From: Burkholderiales bacterium
GTDB lineage: Bacteria > Pseudomonadota > Gammaproteobacteria > Burkholderiales > Chitinimonadaceae
NCBI GenBank assembly: GCA_019234745.1
Contig: JAFAKZ010000539.1
Span: 1 to 6,653, forward strand
Length of the DNA: 6,653 bases
Direction: 5' to 3'
Positions 1 through 5,215 of this stretch are shown here, piece by piece. Made by a program: the position numbers and the translations under genes. A model generated the notes under the pieces. That model was not told the origin of the DNA, ran no database searches, and was given only the letters and a program-made list of their open reading frames with translations. Position 1 is the stretch's first letter, and every line of letters starts with the position of its first letter.

Positions 1-461
1 TACCGAGCTTCCATCTGATTCCACATTCAAAAGTAAATCGGCCTCCACTTCCGCTCCGTCCAAGGGCTGTTATCTTGTTTGTGATATTTAAATCAATATT
101 GATAAAAATGTCAATTTATGTGATGTGATGGTTATGCTCAGCAGCGGAAAATTGGCGTGATCAGGAAACCCTAACTTCAGGACTGAAGCGGAATCTAGTA
201 GGGGTTGCTAGGTATGAGAGGAATGGCTGTTGGAAGGCGGCCGACCAACGGCGGACGTGTACCTTCTGGTGCGCCAGGTTGCGATCTGTTCACGGGGGAA
301 GTGACAAGGTCGGCTTGCCTGGCTGGGCAACTCTGCCAAACTGCCTATCACCCAGTCGGCGTTCAACGTTTCGGTGGGATTCTTGGAATATCCTTGCCGC
401 AACCATTCGATCGTGCCCCTGACTAAGTCGTGTAAACGCGTTCCCACAAGGACTGTTATCA
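1..461. other. Left intergenic region, no supported gene
   Basis: No coding region here has both a ribosome binding site and a protein-like sequence. The stretch from about 80 to 130 is strikingly AT-rich compared with the GC-rich remainder. It contains the palindrome ATCAATATTGAT at 92-103. A short dyad CTTCAG-GA-CTGAAG lies at 175-188. Short open frames around 205-498 on both strands have arginine-rich, low-complexity translations typical of chance frames in GC-rich DNA. On the minus strand a frame beginning with GTG at 48 and running off the left edge (16 codons, VEADLLLNVESDGSSV) has a GGAG five bases upstream. It could be the start of a leftward gene, but it is too short to call. The region presumably also holds the promoter of the cyclase gene at 462, which I could not identify. 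Confidence 0.5.
86..114 (-). promoter_or_regulatory. Possible leftward sigma-70 promoter with palindromic operator in the spacer
   Basis: On the minus strand a perfect -35 box TTGACA (114 to 109) is followed by a 17-base spacer and the box TTAAAT (91 to 86), which matches four of six bases of the -10 consensus. The spacer contains the perfect 12-bp palindrome ATCAATATTGAT (92-103). A palindrome between the two boxes is a common arrangement for a repressor-controlled promoter. Any transcript would start near 79 and read out of the left edge. AT-rich DNA yields such matches by chance, so this is a suggestion only. Confidence 0.3.
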
Positions 462-1439
462 ATGTTTCTTGCCCTCGCGGCCTTGGTTCTGTGCTCACTT
501 GCCGGGCTGACCATCTACCTGCTACTCGTGATACGCGGTCGTATCATAAGCGAGCGCAATATGGCGGACGCTCTGGATCATGTGGCGGCTGCGATCTACA
601 TGAAGGACGTACAGCGCCGCTATGTCTATGCCAACAGCACGACCATTCGCCTGCTAAGGACGAGCAGGCGTGCGTTGCTGGGTGCCTGCGACGACGATCT
701 GTTGCCCGCCGCTGAGGCACAGCGTATCCGTACGAGCGATGAATGGGTATTGGAAAGTGGCGAAGACATCCGTGATGAGCTTGTCGTCGGCGACGATCCA
801 GTCACACAGACCGTGTTCCTCGAGCTGAAACACCCGCTCCGGAACAAGCTCGGGAACATCGTGGGACTGGTGGGCATCTCCACCGATGTAACCGAGCTCT
901 ATCGGCTGCGACGCGATCTTGAGCATGCTGCACGCACTGACGAGTTGACGTCCGTGTACAACCGACGGGCCTTGTTCGAGTATGCCGAGCAGGATGTGGC
1001 GAACGCGCGGCGTCACGGCCGGCCCGTATCCATGCTGATCATCGACGTCGACTTCTTTAAACGCATCAACGACAACTATGGACACCCGGTGGGCGATCGG
1101 GTACTCAAGGATGTTGCTGCGCAGACACGGCAGGCCGTACGCGAGATCGACCGCCTTGGGCGCATCGGTGGTGAGGAGTTTGCGGTCATATTGCCAGAGG
1201 CCGATCTGGCGCAAGCTGTGGACATAGCTGAGCGCGTCCGCGCCGCCATGCGCCCGCTGCCGCTACAAGGCGGAATCAGCATCACCCCCTGCGTCAGCGT
1301 CGGCGTAGCTTCGCTGCTGCCGGAAGATCGTGGTGTGGAGGACCTCTACCAACGCGCTGATCAGGCGCTTTATCGGGCGAAGCAGGCTGGCCGAAATAGA
1401 GTAGTCGCGCAGGAGAGCCACGCAGGCGCGGGCCAGTAA
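462..1439 (+). CDS. Membrane-anchored PAS-GGDEF diguanylate cyclase
   Basis: Predicted to make the second messenger cyclic di-GMP from two GTP at the inner membrane. The 325-residue protein begins with one hydrophobic helix (about residues 2-24, followed by R25 and R27). A PAS-like sensor region follows (about 33-148; it contains VAAAIYMKD near its start and ends in GLVGISTDVTE). A short linker helix leads to a GGDEF domain (about 155-315). The active-site motif is GGEEF at 236-240, a catalytically competent variant. The product-inhibition site RxxD is present at 227-230 (REID), five residues before it. Metal-binding aspartates lie in IIDVDFF (D195/D197). The start is supported by AAGGA at 448-452, nine bases upstream, and by an in-frame stop at 420-422 that prevents extension. 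It converges on groEL. The signal sensed by the PAS domain cannot be read from sequence. A link to the stress genes is only positional. Confidence 0.93.
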   Translation: MFLALAALVLCSLAGLTIYLLLVIRGRIISERNMADALDHVAAAIYMKDVQRRYVYANSTTIRLLRTSRRALLGACDDDLLPAAEAQRIRTSDEWVLESGEDIRDELVVGDDPVTQTVFLELKHPLRNKLGNIVGLVGISTDVTELYRLRRDLEHAARTDELTSVYNRRALFEYAEQDVANARRHGRPVSMLIIDVDFFKRINDNYGHPVGDRVLKDVAAQTRQAVREIDRLGRIGGEEFAVILPEADLAQAVDIAERVRAAMRPLPLQGGISITPCVSVGVASLLPEDRGVEDLYQRADQALYRAKQAGRNRVVAQESHAGAGQ

Positions 1440-1466
1440 AAAACGCCCTCCCGGACTGGGAGGGCG
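1438..1466 (-). terminator. Rho-independent terminator of groES-groEL
   Basis: A perfect 9-bp stem, CGCCCTCCC (1444-1452) and GGGAGGGCG (1458-1466), encloses a 5-base loop. Read on the minus strand it is followed by six T residues (1443 to 1438), the classic intrinsic terminator form, 34 bases after the groEL stop. The T run overlaps the TAA stop of the convergent diguanylate cyclase gene. In the plus direction the stem is not followed by T residues, so it is likely a weaker terminator for the cyclase. Confidence 0.9.
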
Positions 1467-1500
1467 ATTCACGCAAGCAACGTTCGGTATTGACGCGACC

Positions 1501-3120
1501 TCAGTCGAATTCGGCCGGTGCAGCGACAGCCGGCTTTTCATCCTTCGGCGCTTCGGCAATCGTCGCATCCGTGGTCAGGATCAACGAGGCGACCGATGCC
1601 GCATGTTGAAGCGCAGTGCGCGTTACCTTGGTCGGATCCACTACGCCGGTTGCGACCAGGTCGCCATACTCGCCGGTGGCTGCGTTGTAACCAAAGTTGC
1701 CGCTGCCCTCCAGCACCTTGTTGATCACGACAGACGGTTCATCGCCGGCATTGTTCGCAATGGCCCGCAGCGGCTCCTCGAGCGCGCGCAGCACGATCTT
1801 GGCGCCTGCTTCCTGGTCGGCGTTGTCGAACTTCAGCTCGGCAATGCGGGAGCGGGCACGCAAGAGTGCGACGCCGCCGCCAGGCACGATGCCTTCTTCG
1901 ACGGCCGCCCGGGTCGCGTGCAGGGCATCGTCGACCCGATCCTTCTTTTCCTTCATCTCGACTTCCGTCGCGGCGCCCACTTTGATGACGGCTACGCCGC
2001 CGGCGAGCTTGGCAATCCGCTCGTTGAGCTTCTCGCGGTCGTAGTCGCTGGTCGCTTCTTCGACCTGCGCACGAATGGACTTCACTCGCGCATCGATCTT
2101 CGACTGATCGCCCGCGCCATCGATGATGATGGTGTTGTCCTTGTGGACTTCCACGCGCTTAGCACGCCCAAGATCGGCGATTGTGGCCGTTTCCAGTTGC
2201 TTGCCGATCTCCTCCGCAATCACGGTGGCGCCGGTCAGCGTGGCAATGTCTTCCAGCATGGCCTTGCGACGGTCGCCAAAGCCTGGGGCCTTGACGGCCA
2301 CAACCTTGAGGATGCCGCGCATCGCGTTCACAACGAGCGTGGCCAAGGCTTCGCCTTCCACGTCCTCGGCAACGATCAGCAGCGGCCGGCCAGCCTTTGA
2401 TACGGCTTCAAGCACGGGCAGGAGATCGTGGATGTTGCTGATCTTCTTGTCGTGCACAAGGATCAAGGGATCGTCCAGATGTGCCGTCTGCTTTTCCGGG
2501 TCATTGATGAAATACGGGCTGATATAGCCTCGATCGAACTGCATGCCTTCGACGACGTCGAGTTCGTTGTCGAGCGACTTACCGTCTTCGACTGTGATCA
2601 CGCCCTCCTTGCCCACGCGGTCCATCGCGTCGGCGATGATCTGACCGATGCTGGCGTCAGCGTTGGCCGAGATGGTGCCGACCTGGGCAATCTCCTTGCT
2701 GGTCGTGACCGGCTTGGAGAGCTGCTTGAGCTCATCGACCACCGAGGCAACGGCTCGGTCAATGCCGCGCTTGAGGTCCATCGGATTCATGCCTGCGGCG
2801 ACGTATTTCATGCCTTCCTGGACAATTGCTTGTGCCAGTACGGTCGCCGTCGTCGTGCCGTCGCCGGCGATGTCGGCCGTCTTCGAGGCCACTTCCTTCA
2901 CCATCTGGGCGCCCATGTTCTCGAGCTTGTCTTTCAGCTCGATCTCCTTGGCAACCGAGACGCCGTCCTTGGTGATGACGGGTGCGCCGAAACTCTTCTC
3001 GATGACGACATTGCGGCCCTTCGGGCCCAGCGTCACTTTGACGGCATCGGCAAGAATATTTACGCCGCGAACCATGCGAGAACGGGCGTGGTCGCTGAAC
3101 TTCACATCTTTTGCAGCCAT
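1501..3120 (-). CDS. groEL: GroEL chaperonin (60 kDa), form without the GGM tail
   Basis: Subunit of the cytoplasmic double-ring chaperonin that encloses unfolded proteins and folds them using ATP with the GroES lid. The 539 residues align without gaps to E. coli numbering through at least residue 400. ATP-site residues are present: D52 (KDGVSV), GDGTT at 86-90 with D87, and D398 (RVDDALHATRAAVEEG). Apical substrate- and GroES-binding residues Y199, Y203, F204, L234, L237, V263 and V264 are all in place. The start has AGGAG at 3132-3128, seven bases upstream. groES lies 36 bases upstream in the same operon and a strong terminator follows. Unusually, the C-terminus ends in KDEKPAVAAPAEFD instead of the Gly-Gly-Met repeats of housekeeping GroEL, as in many secondary copies. 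The identity is certain; the accessory role is inferred. Confidence 0.99.
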   Translation of the reverse strand: MAAKDVKFSDHARSRMVRGVNILADAVKVTLGPKGRNVVIEKSFGAPVITKDGVSVAKEIELKDKLENMGAQMVKEVASKTADIAGDGTTTATVLAQAIVQEGMKYVAAGMNPMDLKRGIDRAVASVVDELKQLSKPVTTSKEIAQVGTISANADASIGQIIADAMDRVGKEGVITVEDGKSLDNELDVVEGMQFDRGYISPYFINDPEKQTAHLDDPLILVHDKKISNIHDLLPVLEAVSKAGRPLLIVAEDVEGEALATLVVNAMRGILKVVAVKAPGFGDRRKAMLEDIATLTGATVIAEEIGKQLETATIADLGRAKRVEVHKDNTIIIDGAGDQSKIDARVKSIRAQVEEATSDYDREKLNERIAKLAGGVAVIKVGAATEVEMKEKKDRVDDALHATRAAVEEGIVPGGGVALLRARSRIAELKFDNADQEAGAKIVLRALEEPLRAIANNAGDEPSVVINKVLEGSGNFGYNAATGEYGDLVATGVVDPTKVTRTALQHAASVASLILTTDATIAEAPKDEKPAVAAPAEFD

Positions 3121-3156
3121 GTCTGTGCTCCTATGGAGGAAATAGTTGGGTGACCC

Positions 3157-3474
3157 TTACGCGGCCATGCGCTGTTCGGTTTGCCGAGCTTCGATAACGC
3201 CCATGACGTCATCTTCCCGCATCACGAGCAGCTCTTCACCGTTCGCTTTCACCGTTTGGCCCGCATATTTGCCAAACAACACCGTTTCCCCGACCTTGAG
3301 CTGCAGCGGGCGCAATTCGCCGTTCGGCAGGACGCGGCCTGCGCCAACGGCAATCACTTCGCCTTGTTCCGGCTTTTCTGCAGCACTGTCAGGGATGACA
3401 ATACCGGATGCCGTCGTACGCTGATGCTCGATCCGCTTGACGATAATCCGGTCGTGAAGGGGACGAATGGTCAT
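3157..3474 (-). CDS. groES: GroES co-chaperonin (10 kDa)
   Basis: Heptameric lid of GroEL in the cytoplasm. The 105-residue protein starts MTIRPLHDRIIVK. The GroEL-contacting mobile loop is recognisable (about residues 18-33, with the hydrophobic contact in ASGIVIP), followed by the conserved EVIAVGAGR and KVGETVLFGKYAGQ core. The start at 3474 is chosen because the family always begins at this position and AAGGAG (3488-3483) lies eight bases upstream. An in-frame ATG at 3525 would add 17 unrelated residues and is rejected. The C-terminus carries about nine to ten residues (ARQTEQRMAA) beyond the usual 96-97-residue length. First gene of groES-groEL, transcribed from the sigma-32-type promoter at 3577-3604. 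Confidence 0.98.
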   Translation of the reverse strand: MTIRPLHDRIIVKRIEHQRTTASGIVIPDSAAEKPEQGEVIAVGAGRVLPNGELRPLQLKVGETVLFGKYAGQTVKANGEELLVMREDDVMGVIEARQTEQRMAA

Positions 3475-3509
3475 ATCGCTCTCTCCTTGAACTAGATCAC
3501 ATAAAGTGG

Positions 3510-3566
3510 GTCGGCCGACTCCCATACTGCGGCGGCAAGTCGGCCATGGCCAGCCAGCTTGGCTGG
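3510..3566 (-). promoter_or_regulatory. Structured leader of groES with several inverted repeats
   Basis: The roughly 95-base leader between the predicted transcription start (near 3570) and the groES start can form alternative hairpins. One is an 8-bp stem GGCCGACT (3513-3520) with AGTCGGCC (3538-3545) around 17 bases. A second is a 7-bp stem CCAGCCA (3550-3556) with TGGCTGG (3560-3566). In addition, GTCGGCCGAC (3510-3519) and GGCCATGGCC (3542-3551) are self-complementary. The ribosome binding site (3483-3488) lies outside these stems. It is not the CIRCE operator of HrcA, because the TTAGCACTC/GAGTGCTAA arms are absent. The function is unknown. Confidence 0.4.
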
Positions 3567-3576
3567 TAAACGCGAA

Positions 3577-3604
3577 ATTAGGGGCGCACTTTTAGGATTT
3601 CAAG
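3577..3604 (-). promoter_or_regulatory. Sigma-32 (RpoH) heat-shock promoter of groES-groEL
   Basis: On the minus strand the -35 box CTTGAA (3604 to 3599) is perfect. A 14-base spacer follows (3598 to 3585), and then the -10 region CCCCTAAT (3584 to 3577), close to the consensus CCCCATNT. The known heat-shock consensus has a 13-15-base spacer, so box content and spacing agree. Predicted start of transcription is near 3570, about 95 bases before the groES start codon. This promoter stands between the inserted element at 3669-3933 and groES, so the insertion leaves it intact. Confidence 0.85.
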
Positions 3605-3664
3605 AGGCCGAATTCAACTTCGTGAAGATGCCTGGAACCCGCCCGCTGGCAAGGCGCGGCAGGC

Positions 3665-3668
3665 CTAG
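3665..3668. repeat. Left CTAG target-site duplication
   Basis: CTAG directly abuts the left inverted repeat of the element at 3669-3933 and is repeated at its right end (3934-3937). This 4-bp sequence fits the YTAR target of the IS5 group of insertion sequences. Confidence 0.6.
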
Positions 3669-3698
3669 GGAGCCTCTGAATAAGTACCCGGGATCGCG

Positions 3699-3796
3699 TT
3701 TACCCGGATTTTGGCCTGATGCAAGGCGAAAGGAGCGCAGTGTAGCGGGCTACATAAGCGACTTTCAACGCGGCAGCAGGCCAAAATCCGGGCAAA
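3699..3796. repeat. Internal hairpin A of the MITE-like element
   Basis: Arms 3699-3718 and 3777-3796 are complementary at 19 of 20 positions. Pairing continues imperfectly inward. The apex is the dyad TGTAGC-GG-GCTACA at 3741-3754. The core TAGCGGGCTA (3743-3752) recurs inverted as TAGCCCGCTA at 3850-3859 in the loop of the second hairpin. Confidence 0.75.
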
Positions 3797-3805
3797 CCCT
3801 CTGGG

Positions 3806-3904
3806 CTGGGCCGAGTCTTGGGGCAATACTTCGTCACAACTCACTGACATAGCCCGCTATGCGGCGCTAGTTGCGACATCGTCTTGCCCCAAGACTCGGC
3901 CCAG
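3806..3904. repeat. Internal hairpin B of the MITE-like element
   Basis: Arms 3806-3826 and 3884-3904 are a perfect 21-bp inverted repeat around CGAGTCTTGGGGC. Partial complementarity extends about 15 bases further inward. Transcribed RNA from either strand would fold here strongly, which could stop or stabilise transcripts entering from the neighbouring unknown gene. Confidence 0.8.
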
Positions 3905-3933
3905 CGCGACCCGGGTACTGATTCAGAGGCTTC

Positions 3934-3937
3934 CTAG
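3934..3937. repeat. Right CTAG target-site duplication, containing the stop codon of the unknown gene
   Basis: Second copy of the CTAG flanking the MITE-like element. Its CTA (3934-3936) is the TAG stop codon, read on the minus strand, of the 211-residue protein encoded at 3934-4569. Confidence 0.6.
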
Positions 3938-4569
3938 GGCAGGATGAGGTTGTTCACTCGACCAAGCTGATACACCGTCCGTCGAAGCTTACCGCCCTGT
4001 AGCGGCGTCAGCGCGGCGATCGGACACGGTGGTGCACGATGACCGTCTTCCGCGAGTGTGTCGTCGTCGCGGGTCGCCTGCCAGAGCCCTCCGCGCACGG
4101 GGCGAAATGTCCACCGCAAGAAACCCTTGGACGCAGCGAATTGCATCAAGCCCTCGCGGTCCGGGGCGTCGGCGATCAAATGGGTTCCATCCTGGACATG
4201 GGATGTGTAGTCGCCAAACGCCTGGCGGCATGCAAGCGCTTCCTGCGACTTCGCGCCGGGGTAGTTGCATGGGCGGTGCTCTTCACACTGAAGGTCCCAG
4301 GCTCCGAGTTGCCAGGCTGCATCCAATAGCGCCCGTTCGATGGTGCCGACGTCCTTCCAGTCTTCATTGATCTGTAGCATGGAGCCGGGTACTGCCTGTG
4401 GTGGCGGTGGTGGCAAGCCGGGAAGTACCGGGCGCTCCCGGCGGAAGCCATGCCAATGCAGTGTAAGCAAGGTTGGCGTGTGCGCACGTGGAATGGCGCT
4501 GACCGTGACTGCATAAAGCGGCAGGCGGACTGAGTCTAGTTGACCGAGGATTCGATTCAGGATCTCCAT
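3934..4569 (-). CDS. Unknown 211-residue protein between heat-shock operons
   Basis: I do not recognise this family. The start at 4569 is chosen because GGAG (4582-4579) lies nine bases upstream. The longer frame from 4686 would run into the Hsp20 promoter and has a weaker ribosome site. The product has no signal peptide or membrane helix, so it is likely cytoplasmic. It begins MEILNRILGQLDSVRLPLYA, has a LHWHGF motif at 37-42, and a proline run at 53-57 in a flexible linker. A Trp- and acid-rich segment follows (EDWKDVGTIERALLDAAWQLGAWDLQCEEH, given here as residues 69-98). Cysteines lie at 95, 101, 114 and 182. The composition is protein-like and balanced, unlike the overlapping frames on the other strand. 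It is divergent from the Hsp20 operon and upstream of groES in the same direction, so a stress-related role is inferred from position only. Its stop codon lies in the CTAG duplication of the MITE-like element; the pre-insertion sequence would have ended at the same codon, so the protein is probably not truncated. Confidence 0.75.
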   Translation of the reverse strand: MEILNRILGQLDSVRLPLYAVTVSAIPRAHTPTLLTLHWHGFRRERPVLPGLPPPPPQAVPGSMLQINEDWKDVGTIERALLDAAWQLGAWDLQCEEHRPCNYPGAKSQEALACRQAFGDYTSHVQDGTHLIADAPDREGLMQFAASKGFLRWTFRPVRGGLWQATRDDDTLAEDGHRAPPCPIAALTPLQGGKLRRTVYQLGRVNNLILP

Positions 4570-4587
4570 GACGAATTGCTCCACAAA

Positions 4588-4606
4588 GTACCGACTGTGT
4601 TGGTAC
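4588..4606. promoter_or_regulatory. Imperfect dyad in the divergent intergenic region
   Basis: GTACC (4588-4592) and GGTAC (4602-4606) are inverted arms around nine bases, with further partial symmetry (14 of 19 positions). It lies just upstream of the ribosome binding site of the unknown gene, where it could be an operator or a leader hairpin. Nothing else supports a function. Confidence 0.25.
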
Positions 4607-4659
4607 AAATTTAGCAAATCGAGTTCGACTGTGGCTAGGTGCAAGCGATTGATCGCGCA

Positions 4660-4688
4660 CTTGAAACTTTGCAGCGCGGACCCCATCT
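4660..4688 (+). promoter_or_regulatory. Sigma-32 (RpoH) heat-shock promoter of the Hsp20 operon
   Basis: The -35 box CTTGAA (4660-4665) and the -10 box CCCCATCT (4681-4688) both match the heat-shock consensus (CTTGAA, CCCCATNT) fully. The 15-base spacer is at the upper end of the accepted range. Transcription would begin near 4695, giving a leader of about 40 bases before the first Hsp20 start codon at 4736. Together with the groES promoter it makes two heat-shock units in the window. Confidence 0.88.
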
Positions 4689-4696
4689 ATGCCAAT

Positions 4697-4728
4697 GTCC
4701 TGCACAGGACTTTCTACTTGGAAAGGAG
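4697..4728 (+). promoter_or_regulatory. Candidate RNA thermometer in the Hsp20 leader
   Basis: The short leader can form GTCCT (4697-4701) with AGGAC (4706-4710), then CTTTC (4710-4714) with GAAAG (4721-4725). The second, weak five-pair helix occupies the first four bases of the ribosome binding site AAAGGAG (4722-4728). Alternatively TCCT (4698-4701) can pair with AGGA (4724-4727). Small Hsp genes of proteobacteria are often controlled by ROSE or fourU thermometers that mask this site. The match here is structural only and the helices are short. Confidence 0.35.
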
Positions 4729-4735
4729 TGACATC

Positions 4736-5188
4736 ATGTATGGAACATCCATGAACTTTCCCGGCGGAATCTTCGGCGAGCTGGAACGCCTCAGTCGGGA
4801 ACTCGATGCCATGTTCGGACAACCGGGCACGGCACAGGGCATACGCGCATCCGCAACGGGCGCATTTCCCCCTGTCAACATTGGTACAACCCCAACCTCC
4901 ACAGAAGTCTACGCGTTTGCCCCGGGCATCGATCCCGCAAAGATCGAGCTCGTGCTCAACAAGGGTGTCCTGACCATCTCGGGCGAGCGGCCAGACGACA
5001 TCCCGGTTGAAACGGAAAAGCTGAGCGTTTATCGCCGCCAGCGCTTCCATGGGAAGTTCAGGCGCGCAATCTCGGTGCCCGACGATGTCGATCCCGAGCA
5101 GGTATCGGCAAGCTATCGCGACGGGGTGCTCACCGTGAGCATGAAGCGCAGCGCTGCGGCGCAACCCAAGCGCATCTCGATCGCCTGA
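4736..5188 (+). CDS. Small heat-shock protein, Hsp20/alpha-crystallin family (first of three)
   Basis: ATP-independent holdase that binds unfolding proteins in the cytoplasm and passes them to refolding chaperones. The 150-residue protein has an N-terminal arm rich in hydrophobic residues (1-44, GGIFGELERLSRELDAMFG). Then comes the alpha-crystallin domain (about 45-138; VNIGTTPTSTEVYAFAPGID, NKGVLTISGER, FRRAISVP), with the conserved DGVL at 129-132 near its end. A C-terminal IxI anchor (ISI, 147-149) is present for oligomer assembly. The start at 4736 is chosen over the upstream ATG at 4568: AAAGGAG (4722-4728) is seven bases away, MYGTSMNF begins the typical N-terminus, and the longer form would include the heat-shock promoter. 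First gene of the three-gene operon; the next starts 27 bases downstream. Confidence 0.96.
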   Translation: MYGTSMNFPGGIFGELERLSRELDAMFGQPGTAQGIRASATGAFPPVNIGTTPTSTEVYAFAPGIDPAKIELVLNKGVLTISGERPDDIPVETEKLSVYRRQRFHGKFRRAISVPDDVDPEQVSASYRDGVLTVSMKRSAAAQPKRISIA

Positions 5189-5215
5189 ATCGGCACACCT
5201 TTGGAGGATTGAATC

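Larger units (their letters stand above)
3669..3933. mobile_element. 265-bp MITE-like non-autonomous element with terminal inverted repeats
   Basis: The ends are inverted copies of each other: 3669-3692 matches the reverse complement of 3910-3933 at 22 of 24 positions (GCCTCTGAAT and AGTACCCGGG shared). The similarity continues a few bases further inward if one base is skipped. The element is flanked by CTAG on both sides, consistent with a 4-bp target duplication of the IS5 type. It has no room for a transposase, and the open frames crossing it look like chance. Inside are two large hairpins: 3699-3718 pairs with 3777-3796 (19 of 20), and 3806-3826 pairs perfectly with 3884-3904. It therefore must have been moved by a transposase encoded elsewhere. 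The IS5 assignment rests on target-site type and the general look of the termini, not on a database match. Confidence 0.75.

Noticed and set aside
205..498. Small open frames before the cyclase gene on both strands
   Set aside because: No convincing ribosome sites and low-complexity translations. The minus-strand frame also overlaps the cyclase start.
654..1214. 186-codon minus-strand frame opposite the diguanylate cyclase
   Set aside because: The plus strand encodes intact PAS and GGDEF motifs; this is its antisense shadow.
1603..3153. Long plus-strand open frames opposite groEL and groES (up to 265 and 241 codons)
   Set aside because: They are antisense shadows of a certain GroEL in GC-rich DNA, lack ribosome sites and have no recognisable domains.
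3475..3525. Longer GroES starting at the ATG at 3525
   Set aside because: Adds 17 residues absent from the family and bypasses the well-placed AAGGAG at 3483-3488.
3510..3570. CIRCE/HrcA operator before groES
   Set aside because: The conserved TTAGCACTC and GAGTGCTAA arms are not present; the dyads here are unrelated GC-rich sequences.
3559..3852. Open frames crossing the MITE-like element on both strands
   Set aside because: They straddle the element boundary or its hairpins, overlap the groES promoter or leader, and show no transposase-like sequence.
3699..3904. CRISPR array or integron attC site
   Set aside because: There are inverted rather than direct repeats, with no regular spacers and no attC core sites. 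Flanking CTAG and terminal repeats point to a transposable element.
4029..4370. Plus-strand frames opposite the unknown gene (96-113 codons)
   Set aside because: Arg/Pro/Gly-rich shadow translations with no ribosome site. The minus-strand frame is longer, better initiated and more protein-like.
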